A stretch of 64,000 bases of DNA. Source: Sulfurimonas sp. SAG-AH-194-C21. Lineage in GTDB: Bacteria > Campylobacterota > Campylobacteria > Campylobacterales > Sulfurimonadaceae. The notes beneath the pieces are model-generated. The model had not been told where the DNA came from and did no database searches. It saw only the letters and a list, made by a program, of their open reading frames with translations. Shown piece by piece: positions 1 to 8,944 of the stretch. The position numbers and the translations under genes were made by a program. Where the stretch lies: assembly GCF_029215985.1 (NCBI RefSeq), contig NZ_JAEMVC010000007.1:17309-81308 (forward strand), given 5' to 3'. How positions within the stretch are numbered: the stretch's first letter is position 1; each line of letters begins with the position of its first letter.

Positions 1-91
1 AGTAATGGTAATAATAAGGCAATTAATTAATTGTGTAGATTAAAATAGTACATATAGTACCTGACACCCTTCCTACTTTAATACTTCTTCC

Positions 92-970
92 CCAATTCTA
101 ATATCAAGTGCAATTTTTTGAAGTAGTCGAGAAAGATAGGGTTAACCGATAATCTGCTAATCTTATTCGACCAAAAACAAAGAAGTAGCATGAAATATAA
201 ACAGTTAACCCTAGAGAAAAGATACCATATCCTAGCTTTAATTAAAGCTGGTTTGAACCAAAAAGAGATAGCAGTTGAACTTTGTGTTCATCCAGCAACA
301 ATAAATCGATACATCTACACCAACAAAAAGAATGGTGGGAAACTCTACCAGTACCTCCGACACAAAAACAAGAAGTATCATAAGCGAAGTAACGACTATA
401 TGGCTAAAGGCACTATCATTGACCGTATTATGATAAATCAGAGACCTAAAATAGTAGAGAAGAAGTCTCGTATCGGTGATTGGGAAATTGATACAGTTGT
501 CGGTAAAGATCATAAAGGGTTTTTAGTTACTGTAGTTGACAGAAAATCAAAGTTCTCTATCATAAAATGTACCAACTAAACATGCCGAAGTAGTAACTCA
601 AGCTCTTATAGAGATGCTCACACCAATGAAGAAAATCACCCATACAATTACTTGTGACAACGGTAAGGAATTTGCATATCATAAACAAGTTTAAGCTGTA
701 CTCGACACAGATTTTTATTTTGCTAATCCTTATCACTCATGGAGAGAGGTTTAAATGAACACACAAATGGACTCATCCGACAATATCTACCCAAGAAAAG
801 TACTTTTTTAAATGTCTCTAAGGATGAAATCATTATGATTCAGAATAGACTTAATCATAGACCTCGGAAAATACTCAATTACAAAACACCGTATGAAGTA
901 TTTTTTAGTGAAATGAGTAGAAAGTTAGCTAGTTAGTTTAGGTGGAAATTGCACTTGATATTAGAATTGG
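92..970 (+). mobile_element. Degenerate IS30-family insertion sequence
   Basis: Positions 92-116 and 946-970 form a perfect 25-bp inverted repeat (outer end CCAATTCTAATATC, inner end GTGCAATTT). They bracket a broken IS30-type transposase reading frame, and the total of about 880 bp is on the short side for the family. No clean target-site duplication can be read next to the repeats; a CTTCC occurs near both ends but at unequal distance. The intact ends and broken transposase suggest a fairly recent but inactive copy. The 91 bases to its left show no gene. Confidence 0.85.
190..936 (+). pseudogene. IS30-family transposase, frameshifted
   Basis: The first 129 codons encode the N-terminal helix-turn-helix of IS30 transposases (LTLEKRYHILALIKAGLNQKEIA) and the start of the DDE domain (IGDWEIDTVVGKDHKG, with the first catalytic Asp). 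The frame breaks near 569, where homology continues in another frame (PTKHAEVVTQALIEML, then TCDNGKEF with the second Asp). A TAA interrupts that frame at about 692. A further frame change near 739 leads into the C-terminal part (RGLNEHTNGLIRQYLPKKS, with the family's conserved Glu region) up to 936. At least two frameshifts and one stop make it non-functional unless an intact copy acts in trans. Confidence 0.88.
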
Positions 971-1044
971 TGCTTCCTTTAAAGTTGTTCTTTGTTATCT
1001 ATTATCTATTATACTCCTACTATCAAAATATAAAGGACTTCAAA

Positions 1045-1374
1045 ATGAAGAAATTAATTATACTCCCACTATTGACCACATTCGCTTTAGCAGATGTAAC
1101 TACTGTTTGTACAGTTGAAACACCCAACTCTACTAGAGATATTAAATTTATTGAAAAAGAAGGCAATGTCGATATGTTTTCTAAGGGAAAATCTCTTGCA
1201 TTAAACAGAGGTGTCACAATCAAACGTAGCAGTATCGAAGATGGTGTTAGAACTTACCAGAGTGACAAAGCATCAGCAAACATAACAATAGCTATTGCCG
1301 ATTCAGGAAAATCTGTTAAATATACTTTTAATGGCATGAGTAGATTTTATGAAAATTGTAAAGTTTTAGACTAG
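1045..1374 (+). CDS. Small exported protein of unknown function
   Basis: A 109-residue protein with a clear signal peptide (cleavage expected after ALA, residue 16) and a mature part of about 93 residues. It has two cysteines, Cys22 and Cys105, near its two ends, which could form a disulfide in the periplasm. The frame is open back into the right end of the IS30 element, but the AAAGGA ribosome binding site at 1032-1037 and the signal peptide fix the start at 1045. I do not recognise the family. The IS30 element ends only 75 bp upstream, so the native promoter may have been displaced. Confidence 0.7.
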   Translation: MKKLIILPLLTTFALADVTTVCTVETPNSTRDIKFIEKEGNVDMFSKGKSLALNRGVTIKRSSIEDGVRTYQSDKASANITIAIADSGKSVKYTFNGMSRFYENCKVLD

Positions 1375-1389
1375 TCTCACTATGGGGTA

Positions 1390-1399
1390 CCCCCCCCCC
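1390..1399 (+). repeat. Homopolymer tract of ten C
   Basis: Ten consecutive C in AT-rich sequence, between two convergent genes (stops at 1374 and 1409). Such runs are prone to slipped-strand change in Campylobacterota. Here it lies outside both reading frames, so any effect would be on the 3' ends of the two transcripts. Confidence 0.9.
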
Positions 1400-1408
1400 T
1401 TATCTACA

Positions 1409-2026
1409 TTAGTGAGCAATGGCATTAGTTATGCTTTTAAGTGCTTTATCTGCTGGTTTATAACCCTGTTTCTTTGCTTTATTAAAATAAAATAGTGACT
1501 TATTTATATTTTTATGTTTATAATAAAGTACACCTAATGAGTAATCGCCTTCGCTTATATTATGTTCAGAAGCAATTTTATAATTTTTAATAGCTTGAGC
1601 TATATTATTTTCTTTTTCAAATATTTGTCCTAGATTAAATAAGGATTCGTATATTTTAGCTTCACCTGATTTTTGAAAAAATTCTTTTGCTTTAGTGATG
1701 TTATTTTCTTTATAGTAGAGTACTGCTAAATTATGATAAACCTTATCCTCTCCCATTGAAAATGCAATTTCAGTATACTTTTCTACTAATTGTATATTTT
1801 TAAGTTCTCCTACTGTTGAATAGAGTTCAATAAGTTTACTAGAACATCTTTTTGTTTGTTGACATATTTTTAATTTTTCTATCGCTTTATCATATTTTTT
1901 CTCTTGTATAAGCTCTTTTGCTTCTTTATATAGTGTAGCGACACTATACGATGTTACAGCGAATGGTTCTAATGAAAAAGAGATTGTTGAAGTTAAGAAT
2001 AATATTAAAAATAATGTGGTTTTCAT
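1409..2026 (-). CDS. Exported tetratricopeptide/Sel1-like repeat protein
   Basis: A 205-residue protein with a signal peptide of about 18 residues, followed almost entirely by helical TPR/Sel1-like units. Recognisable pieces are KKYDKAIEKLKICQQ, VYHNLAVLYYKENNITKAKE, SLFNLGQIFEKENNIAQAIK and DYSLGVLYYKHKNINKSLFY. These repeats normally serve as protein-protein scaffolds; the partner is not indicated by the neighbours. It is probably periplasmic. It is transcribed alone, with convergent and divergent gaps on its two sides. Confidence 0.8.
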   Translation of the reverse strand: MKTTLFLILFLTSTISFSLEPFAVTSYSVATLYKEAKELIQEKKYDKAIEKLKICQQTKRCSSKLIELYSTVGELKNIQLVEKYTEIAFSMGEDKVYHNLAVLYYKENNITKAKEFFQKSGEAKIYESLFNLGQIFEKENNIAQAIKNYKIASEHNISEGDYSLGVLYYKHKNINKSLFYFNKAKKQGYKPADKALKSITNAIAH

Positions 2027-2096
2027 ATAAGTGTCCGTATTTGTATTTTGACTAAGTATAACTAAAATACATAAATAGGAGATTACTAAAAAGAGT

Positions 2097-2119
2097 ATAG
2101 GAGAGATAAACTCTCCTAT
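2097..2119 (-). terminator. Rho-independent terminator of the large lipoprotein gene
   Basis: A perfect 9-bp stem (ATAGGAGAG / CTCTCCTAT) with a 5-base loop. On the minus strand it is followed by ACTC and five T. It lies 47 bases after the stop codon of the gene at 2166-5600. A second 8-bp hairpin (TTCTAAGT / ACTTAGAA, 2130-2150) sits between that gene and this terminator. Confidence 0.75.
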
Positions 2120-2165
2120 GTAGAAATGCTTCTAAGTAAAGAACTTAGAAACAATCAAACTAATA

Positions 2166-5100
2166 CTATTGAGTATTAGCAGTTAGACCGATAATCTCAT
2201 CGGCAGTATAAACACTTTTGAATGCTGTTTTAGCACCTGCAGTACCTGTAAACTTAACAAGGTCACCTGCTAATAATAGTGTACCTCCACCAGTCCCTCT
2301 AAATGTAAATGTTAGAGTTTTTCTATCAGCAGCTAGACTCATGTATGAACCAACATTATCAAAGCTCATACCTGCAGCATTGTAAGCAGCAGGAGCAACA
2401 TTTACACCAGCAATTGTTTGTTCAAAGTCATTTGTACCAACACCATCCCAAGCACCAGCAGCTCTAAGAGCAACATTTGTAGCTGTCATAACACCGGTAG
2501 TAGTATTAATACTTACACCAGCATCATCAATATCAAAGAATTCAGTAACACTAGTAGCACCAGCACTATCAACAGCGATTGCATGACTAAATGTCCATAC
2601 TACCTCTTGAGCTACAGCATCAATATCATCACCGATATTAAAGTTACTTGGATCAGCAAGAACTGTAAATGTACCAATCATGTCAACTGCAGCAAATTCA
2701 ACGGCAGGAACTTCACCAGGAATCTTAGTTGCATTCCAATTAGTCCATGAGTTTGTGTTAGAACTAGCATCTTGAATATTGTTAAACTCTAAACGAGCAT
2801 GTTGTTTAGCAGTTGTATCATAATCAGTTTCAATATATGAACCAGCATCAAATAAAGATTGAAGTGTATTAATTGCTGCTAAACTATTAGTAGTTAACGC
2901 AAGATAGTTAGCAGTAATAGTTAATACTTTAGAAGTTGCATCTAAAGACCAAGTTGCTTGAGTAGCAGTATTAATTAAACTAGTATCAAGAACGATATCT
3001 CTATCATCAGTATCTCCTGCATTTCTTACATTAATTGTAACTGTACCAGCACCTGTTGTAGGAGCAGTAATAGCTTCATTAAAAGTGATAATTAAATTAG
3101 CACCTGTATACTCAGCTTTAGTTACAAATGGAGGCATCATATCTTCTGTTACAATATCTGCATTAGAAGCAACATTACCTTTAGCATCTAAGATACCATC
3201 AAAACTCATAACCTTACCGTGATTGTCATTAGCAAGAGCCATAACATCAGTAGTTTTAAAGTTTACTAAGTCAACTAGGTTAGCAACACCATTATCATCA
3301 ACAGTAACATTATTGTTTACTACATATGAACCTGAAGTTACAGAACTACCAGTATAAGTTGGAGTAACACCGCTTAAGTTAACATCTTCAGAAAAAGTAA
3401 CACCGATTTCTCTATCTCCATTTAAAGATTTAAATGCAGTGTTATCATATACATTAGCAATGTTAATAACTCTTACTGGAGGAGTAGCAGCATTTTTACC
3501 ATTAAAAATAAATAACTCTCTGTTTAATGTCTGATCAGCTGTTACAGCTGTATTATCATCTAAAATGTTATTTCCAGCAGCATCTAAGTTGTCAAGTAAA
3601 CCTGGTGTTAAACCAAGTATTGGAGTACCAACAGCAGCAGATAATGCATAGTTATTAGCTAGCTCACCACCACCACCAAATGTAGTAACTGCACCACCAG
3701 CATTAGTTAATGCAGTAGCACCCATGTATGATCTTTGAAGTACTGTAGTAGCTGCAACATTATCATTAAGAGTAATAGTTTGAGCTGTACCTGCATAACC
3801 ATCATCATTTAGTGGAATGATTGTAAGAACATCACCAAATGCAAGAGCAGAAACACCTGTACTATCAAGCACTATCTCAACTGGAGTAACATTATCATCA
3901 GTAACGATACCTATAGCTGTAGTATTATTTGTAGCAGCAGTAGGACCAGCACTATTATTTACATTACTAGTTGCAGTCATTTGTAAACTTTTAACAGTAC
4001 CTGTTCTGCTTTTTAGACTAAGTACATAGCTTGTTGCATTTGAAGGTGTGAAAGTAATTCTTGCCATAGTTGTATCAACAGCTACACCTGGACCTTGAGC
4101 TACAGATAAAGCAGTAAGTCTAGCATCAGCTTCTAAAGTATTGAAACCTTCTATAGCAGCAGTTGTTGTATCAACATCGTTAAATGCATTTGCATAAGTT
4201 CTAGTAGTTTGTTCAGCAGCTGTAGGAGTGCTAAAAGTATCTTTTTCCATTTGAGCTTGAGCAGTTACTGCTGTAGCATCAAGGTTTAAGTCAGTAAATG
4301 CCTTAAGTTGAAGTCTCACAGACTGAGTTCCAGCTGGAGAGAGAACAGAAGTAGCAGTATCATCAACTGTATCAGTTGGTGCAGCATCAGTAATAGTTAA
4401 TTTGTTACCAGAAGTATCTTTAAAGTCTGTGATAAGTAAATTAACATCAAACTCTTGTCCATTTGTTAATGGGTTTGGAAAGTTGATTGTTAAAGTGTTT
4501 CCAGAGATTACAACAGCACCAGCAGCTGATAGATCCATGTAGTTTGAAGTTGACCAGTCATAAACTCGTACAGACTTAGTGTTATCATCGTCATTTTCAG
4601 ATAGTGTATCAATAGACTCAGAGAAATTAATTGTAATAGAGTTACGAACATCATCTTCTAACATTAAAAGAGTTGAACCAGCAAGTAGTGCACGGCCTGG
4701 AACAGTAGAAGCAGCAATCGAACTAAGAGAAGATGCAACTGGGCTAAGTAGTGAGCTGTTTCTAACTAGTGGAGAAATAATATCACGAGAAACTATTTTA
4801 AGTGCAGTTGAATCCCCAAGAGTTGTAGTAGTCTCTGCATCTGTAGCAAATCCGATAACTGCAGTACCAGCTGTTAAAATATAGCCTGGAGCTGTAGCTG
4901 TAAAAGTTGAGTCAGATGGAATACTTGTAAAAGAGTAAGTACCAGTCGCATCAGTAGTAGCTCTGTATGTAGATACTGCATAGGTTGTAGCAACACCGTT
5001 TTGAGCTTGTTCTTGAGCAGTTGCAGCAGCAGTACCACCACTAACGAATTCTAAAACAATTTCAACACCAGCAAGAGCTGCACCTGTATTAGTATTTCTT

Positions 5101-5600
5101 AAAACACCTGTTACAGAACCATTAAGTTCAGGAAGAACAGCAGTACCAGCTTGAGCTAGGTAACCATCTATGAAAGTTTCAGTACCAGAAGTTGTAGTTG
5201 CACCTTCAGCACTATCAAGTTGAGCACTTGGACTTACTGTTACAGTTGCACCTACAAAACCAGCTGGAGCAGCGATAGTTACAGAAAGTACATTATTTGC
5301 TGTAGGAGCATCAGCACCAACAGTGTTTGTTACTGAAACATCGTTAAATGTATAAAGACCACCAGCATTTGTAGTAGCATTTTTATCAGCTAAATAAACT
5401 AAAACACCCGCTATTGGGTTACCATTAGTGTCTTGAACTAAACCTGTAACAGTACCTTTTGGGTTACTTATTATAGTACCTTTATTTGTTGCGTCTGTAG
5501 TACTTGCAGCAGTACTAGTACTACCATCTCCACAACCGACAAAACTTACTGCTAGCAACGAGGCTGCAGCAACTGAAATCATTGATTTCTTAAAATTCAT
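2166..5600 (-). CDS. Large surface lipoprotein with carboxypeptidase-regulatory-like and Ig-like domains
   Basis: A 1144-residue protein with a lipoprotein signal peptide (lipid Cys23 in SFVGC, then a Gly/Ser/Thr linker). Residues about 47-90 and 160-245 each look like a carboxypeptidase regulatory-like beta-sandwich (GTVTGLVQDTNGNPIAGV; GSVTGVLRNTNTGAALAGV). Several later segments resemble SbsA-type Ig-like domains (ITINFSESID near 325, IGVTFSEDVN near 735, LIITFNEAI near 830, VVWTFSHAI near 1000). The composition is very rich in Ala, Thr, Asn and Asp with almost no Cys, typical of secreted adhesin or S-layer-type proteins. It is a single-gene unit with its own leader palindromes and terminator. 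The function could be adhesion, structure or binding; the sequence does not decide. Confidence 0.8.
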   Translation of the reverse strand: MNFKKSMISVAAASLLAVSFVGCGDGSTSTAASTTDATNKGTIISNPKGTVTGLVQDTNGNPIAGVLVYLADKNATTNAGGLYTFNDVSVTNTVGADAPTANNVLSVTIAAPAGFVGATVTVSPSAQLDSAEGATTTSGTETFIDGYLAQAGTAVLPELNGSVTGVLRNTNTGAALAGVEIVLEFVSGGTAAATAQEQAQNGVATTYAVSTYRATTDATGTYSFTSIPSDSTFTATAPGYILTAGTAVIGFATDAETTTTLGDSTALKIVSRDIISPLVRNSSLLSPVASSLSSIAASTVPGRALLAGSTLLMLEDDVRNSITINFSESIDTLSENDDDNTKSVRVYDWSTSNYMDLSAAGAVVISGNTLTINFPNPLTNGQEFDVNLLITDFKDTSGNKLTITDAAPTDTVDDTATSVLSPAGTQSVRLQLKAFTDLNLDATAVTAQAQMEKDTFSTPTAAEQTTRTYANAFNDVDTTTAAIEGFNTLEADARLTALSVAQGPGVAVDTTMARITFTPSNATSYVLSLKSRTGTVKSLQMTATSNVNNSAGPTAATNNTTAIGIVTDDNVTPVEIVLDSTGVSALAFGDVLTIIPLNDDGYAGTAQTITLNDNVAATTVLQRSYMGATALTNAGGAVTTFGGGGELANNYALSAAVGTPILGLTPGLLDNLDAAGNNILDDNTAVTADQTLNRELFIFNGKNAATPPVRVINIANVYDNTAFKSLNGDREIGVTFSEDVNLSGVTPTYTGSSVTSGSYVVNNNVTVDDNGVANLVDLVNFKTTDVMALANDNHGKVMSFDGILDAKGNVASNADIVTEDMMPPFVTKAEYTGANLIITFNEAITAPTTGAGTVTINVRNAGDTDDRDIVLDTSLINTATQATWSLDATSKVLTITANYLALTTNSLAAINTLQSLFDAGSYIETDYDTTAKQHARLEFNNIQDASSNTNSWTNWNATKIPGEVPAVEFAAVDMIGTFTVLADPSNFNIGDDIDAVAQEVVWTFSHAIAVDSAGATSVTEFFDIDDAGVSINTTTGVMTATNVALRAAGAWDGVGTNDFEQTIAGVNVAPAAYNAAGMSFDNVGSYMSLAADRKTLTFTFRGTGGGTLLLAGDLVKFTGTAGAKTAFKSVYTADEIIGLTANTQ

Positions 5601-5620
5601 ATATATTCCTTTTTTTTCTT

Positions 5621-5648
5621 TTCTTTCGAAAGAATTTGCAAATTCTTT
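5621..5648 (-). promoter_or_regulatory. Overlapping perfect palindromes in the leader of the large lipoprotein gene
   Basis: Two perfect palindromes overlap: AAAGAATTTGCAAATTCTTT (20 bp, 5629-5648) and TTCTTTCGAAAGAA (14 bp, 5621-5634). They lie 21-48 bases upstream of the ATG of the 1144-residue lipoprotein. In RNA they would form mutually exclusive hairpins just before the AAAGGAAT ribosome binding site. As DNA they could be operators. Function is inferred from position only. Confidence 0.5.
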
Positions 5649-5812
5649 TTGGGCTTACATACTAACACATAAGTTTAAAATGCCAAAATTACAAATAAAT
5701 TCTACTCTCTTAATTACTTCTGTTACTTAATATTAGCAGAAGAACACTATAGTTTATATGCTATTGTATTGAAAGAAGCCTTAAAGCAGTATAAATTTCT
5801 TTAATTTGTCCT

Positions 5813-6715
5813 TTAAGGTTGAATAAGAAAATTTGATTCTTGTTTAGTTCTTATATTGTACTCAAAACTAATCTCTGCGGTGCTTTGCTCTTTTTTTATT
5901 TCTAATCTTACAAAAAGTACTGGTTCAAAATAACTTATAGGAAATAGTGCTAATTGCGTTTTTTCATCTTCATCTAAATTTAATGAGGCTAAGTCTGTAT
6001 ATGCTCCTCTTCCATTACTAAGGAACTCTGCACGTGCTTTGCTAGTTAGAAGTAGCATCTCCCAGACTTCAGTAGTTGCATAGTTTACATCAATGCTCAT
6101 GTTTTCATCTGTACTATAGTAAAAGAGATTGTTAAAGTCAATTTTTGAAAGAGAGTTATCATTATACTCTTTGAGATAAAAATCATTTATGAGTTCTAAA
6201 TGCTCAGCTGAAGTTATATAGTCTCTAAAGAGATAAGGGTTCTCATCAAAAATCATACTACTGTAACTATTGTCTTCTTTGATGCCACTCATGTTGTCGA
6301 GTAAAAGGTCTACATATTGGCTATTTATATTGTAGTTGTTAAAATACTGTTTTATGGAGTCTTGACGTTCTTGACTGTTTTTTAAAGCTAAAGGGTTTAG
6401 CTTTTCTCTTGCACTACTCAAGTGTATGATTATTTCTAAACCTGAACTTTCAAAAGGTATGAATGATGACTGAGAGAGAAAAAGGAATAGTATCTCACTA
6501 GAGTTAGTGTCTGCTAAGCTTTTTATGTCCGGAGATGTTTTCAAAATTTTTAAAATATCTTCTACTATAATTCGACTCTGATACATAAAGTTTTCATTTT
6601 TAACTATAGAGGAAGCTTTATTTACCTGTTTTAGTCCAAAACCGATAGCTACACTAATGACTATAACAAACATAATAGTGATGAGTAGAGCGATGCCATG
6701 GCGTGCTTGTCTCAC
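5813..6715 (-). CDS. gspK: GspK-like minor pseudopilin / type II secretion component
   Basis: A 300-residue protein with a short prepilin-like leader (MRQARHG) and a 20-residue hydrophobic helix beginning IALLITIMFVIVISV. Position +5 of the mature protein is not Glu, the hallmark that separates GspK from the other pseudopilins. The rest is soluble and probably caps the pseudopilus tip. The start codon is GTG at 6715, overlapping the gspF stop by one base. It is the last gene of the gspG-pseudopilin-gspF-gspK run. Length and weak similarity leave open a related role in type IV pilus-like assembly. Confidence 0.65.
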   Translation of the reverse strand: MRQARHGIALLITIMFVIVISVAIGFGLKQVNKASSIVKNENFMYQSRIIVEDILKILKTSPDIKSLADTNSSEILFLFLSQSSFIPFESSGLEIIIHLSSAREKLNPLALKNSQERQDSIKQYFNNYNINSQYVDLLLDNMSGIKEDNSYSSMIFDENPYLFRDYITSAEHLELINDFYLKEYNDNSLSKIDFNNLFYYSTDENMSIDVNYATTEVWEMLLLTSKARAEFLSNGRGAYTDLASLNLDEDEKTQLALFPISYFEPVLFVRLEIKKEQSTAEISFEYNIRTKQESNFLIQP

Positions 6716-7929
6716 TAATTAATGCTCATTGAAAAAATAGGAAGAAGCATCGCAGCAACTATAAACCCAATACTTCCACCAACAAAGAGCATAAGTGCTG
6801 GTTCAAGTAGTGTAAGGAGTAAACTTATCTTGTCACGATTCTCTTCAAAGTAAAGCTCTGAAACATTTGTAAGAACATTTTCAAGTTGGGAGGTCTCTTC
6901 ACCAAGTGCTATAGACTGAATGAAAGCATTGTCTATTTTGGTACTTGATTCATTAAGTGCCTTTGAAAGAAGTTTTCCCTCTACGACTTTTTTAGCAGCA
7001 CCAACAAAAAGTTCTTTTATGACACGATTGTTTAAGATGTTTGCACTTAGGTTTATAGTCTGAACAAAAGGAACGCCTGAGCGAGTTAAAAGTGAAGCTA
7101 TGTAAGAGAAACGTGCAAGTTCGCTTTTGAGAGCGATTGAGCCAAAGAGTGGGAGTGTAAGCATAAACTTATCTACTCCATAAGCAAAGGTATACACTTT
7201 TTTACGGAGTGTTACAAAAACTACGACAACTACGGCTATAATGACTAGCATGATTGTAAAGTTCTTAGAGAAGAACTCTCCTGCTGCTATGACAAACTGT
7301 GTTGGCATAGGAAGCTCTTGATCCATACTCTCGAAGATTCCTGTTATTTGGGGTACTACAAAGGTAAGCATAAATGCTATCATCACAAGTGAGATGATAA
7401 TCATAAAAGTAGGGTAAGCAAATGCTCCCTTTATCTCTTTATGAATCCTATCTTGCTCTTTTAAAAAACGCGAAAGTTCTAAAAGCACTTCATCGAGTAT
7501 TCCACCGCTTTCACTCACCTTTATGGACTCTTTAAAAAAGGCTGGAAGTTCTACTATGCTTTGGGCTTCTAATGCAGTGTAGAAGTTTTGACCCTCATCT
7601 AAATGAGTACTTACTGTAGATAAGAAGAGTTTCATTTTTTTGTTTTTTTCATAATGTGTTTGAACGATTTTTAGAGCTGAAACGATACTTATCCCTGAGC
7701 GAATGTACATAGAAAGTTCTCGAGAGAGAGATGCTAACTCTTTAGGTGGAATCTTATACTTAGAACTAAAGTCAAACTTCTCATAAAATGCTGGTTCATC
7801 TTCAACAAGCGACTGGTAAATAATGCCTAAAGACTTTACTTTTACACGAGCCTCTTCAAGTGAGACTGCTTCGACTCTATCACTTACTTTTTTACCCTCT
7901 TGGTTTATACCCTTGTACTTAAATATCAT
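6715..7929 (-). CDS. gspF: Type II secretion / pilus inner-membrane platform protein GspF
   Basis: A 404-residue protein with two GspF domains, each ending in membrane segments. The first spans about 60-195 (LSRELSMYIRSGISIVSALKI, then AYPTFMIIISLVMIAFMLTF) and the second about 260-400 (FSYIASLLTRSGVPFVQTI, ending in LLEPALMLFVGGSIGFIVAA). GspF/PilC proteins sit in the inner membrane and couple the assembly ATPase to pseudopilin extraction. It overlaps the upstream pseudopilin gene by four bases (ATGA), so the two are translationally coupled. No GspE ATPase or GspD secretin lies in this window. Confidence 0.9.
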   Translation of the reverse strand: MIFKYKGINQEGKKVSDRVEAVSLEEARVKVKSLGIIYQSLVEDEPAFYEKFDFSSKYKIPPKELASLSRELSMYIRSGISIVSALKIVQTHYEKNKKMKLFLSTVSTHLDEGQNFYTALEAQSIVELPAFFKESIKVSESGGILDEVLLELSRFLKEQDRIHKEIKGAFAYPTFMIIISLVMIAFMLTFVVPQITGIFESMDQELPMPTQFVIAAGEFFSKNFTIMLVIIAVVVVVFVTLRKKVYTFAYGVDKFMLTLPLFGSIALKSELARFSYIASLLTRSGVPFVQTINLSANILNNRVIKELFVGAAKKVVEGKLLSKALNESSTKIDNAFIQSIALGEETSQLENVLTNVSELYFEENRDKISLLLTLLEPALMLFVGGSIGFIVAAMLLPIFSMSIN

Positions 7930-8444
7930 TGCATCACTTCTTGTATAATCTTTTGTCTGGCATCTATAGCCTCTTCTAAATAGTCATAAACTTGTGTTTT
8001 AGTAAAGTAAGCAGAGTAATCATATGCTTTTTCTTTATATACTACTATAACTTGGTCCCCAACTAAATTTTCATCAATGCCAAAACTAAAACAGACACTC
8101 TCTTGTATATCTTCTTCATTGAAGTAAACACTATCTTTTACTCTGATAGCACCTAGAAGGAAATCATATCTGTAAGTTTGGATATTCTCATCAAAAAAAT
8201 TCTCGATTTCTTGAAACTTCACACCATCTTTATAAACACTACAGCTTGAACAATCGTTAAGACAGAGGAACCTTACACTCTCTTTATCTTCATTTAAAGA
8301 GATAAGATACTCTTTTAAGTTACTCAAACTAGGTGTCATTTTTGCTTCACCCACATTTTGAAGTTTTGAAATAACAAGGGTATATACTACACCTATTATC
8401 ATTATGACTATCATCAGTTCTATGAGAGAAAATGCTTTTTTCAC
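7926..8444 (-). CDS. Minor pseudopilin with N-terminal methylation motif
   Basis: A 172-residue protein beginning MKKA then FSLIELMIVIMIIGVVYT, the type IV prepilin signal, with Glu5 in the mature protein. The residue before the cut is Ala rather than the usual Gly. Four cysteines (three in LCLNDCSSCSVY, one in SVCFSFG) suggest disulfide stabilisation. The start is GTG at 8444, immediately after the gspG stop. By place in the operon it is likely a GspH/I/J-type minor pseudopilin, but sequence alone does not say which. Confidence 0.75.
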   Translation of the reverse strand: MKKAFSLIELMIVIMIIGVVYTLVISKLQNVGEAKMTPSLSNLKEYLISLNEDKESVRFLCLNDCSSCSVYKDGVKFQEIENFFDENIQTYRYDFLLGAIRVKDSVYFNEEDIQESVCFSFGIDENLVGDQVIVVYKEKAYDYSAYFTKTQVYDYLEEAIDARQKIIQEVMQ

Positions 8445-8864
8445 CTACTTTTTGTCACACTCACTAAGTTTTATGTCTTCGCCTTCGTCTTTACCACCCT
8501 CTTTTTTATCAGCACCAAGAGATATAAGTTCTACTTTTCCCTCGTCGTTTATGTAAATAAACTCTCTTCCCCATGAATCTTTTGGCATTTTGCCATCTTT
8601 AAAATAAGAATCATTTTGAGTAAGAGCTTTTAAGCCATCTTCTGTTGATGGATATAAATCATTTTTGATTTTGTACATATCTAATGCACCATCATAAATA
8701 GACTTCATCTGAACACATACTAAGTCTCGTTTAGCTTCAGCACCCTTTCCTGTTAGTGATGGCATAACCATAGCAGCTAATAGTCCTAGAATAACGATAA
8801 CGATCATAAGTTCTATAAGTGAGAAACCTTTTTTAAAGTTTGTTTTTTTTGTATTTTTTTGCAT
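8445..8864 (-). CDS. gspG: Major pseudopilin GspG
   Basis: A 139-residue protein with prepilin leader ending KKG (residue 13), then FSLIELMIVIVILGLLAAMV with Glu at +5. The downstream part has the GspG signature: DGALDMYKIKNDLYPSTEDGLKAL, then KDSWGREFIYIN. It polymerises into the pseudopilus of type II secretion. It is the first gene of a four-gene minus-strand operon. A TATAAT -10 box lies at 8895-8900, with only a poor -35 element. Confidence 0.92.
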   Translation of the reverse strand: MQKNTKKTNFKKGFSLIELMIVIVILGLLAAMVMPSLTGKGAEAKRDLVCVQMKSIYDGALDMYKIKNDLYPSTEDGLKALTQNDSYFKDGKMPKDSWGREFIYINDEGKVELISLGADKKEGGKDEGEDIKLSECDKK

Positions 8865-8894
8865 TAGTATTGCCTTTTATATTTTTATTGTCTC

Positions 8895-8900
8895 ATTATA
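8895..8900 (-). promoter_or_regulatory. Probable -10 box for gspG operon
   Basis: Consensus TATAAT on the minus strand, 31 bases upstream of the gspG start. No good -35 hexamer is visible at 17 bp. Confidence 0.45.
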
Positions 8901-8944
8901 GTGAAAAAAGTTACGATTCGGAAATAGATAATGATATTTTAAAT

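Noticed and set aside
5779..5818. 8-bp inverted repeat CCTTAAAG / CTTTAAGG after gspK
   Set aside because: The arms are 24 bases apart and overlap the stop codon; too weak to call as terminator.
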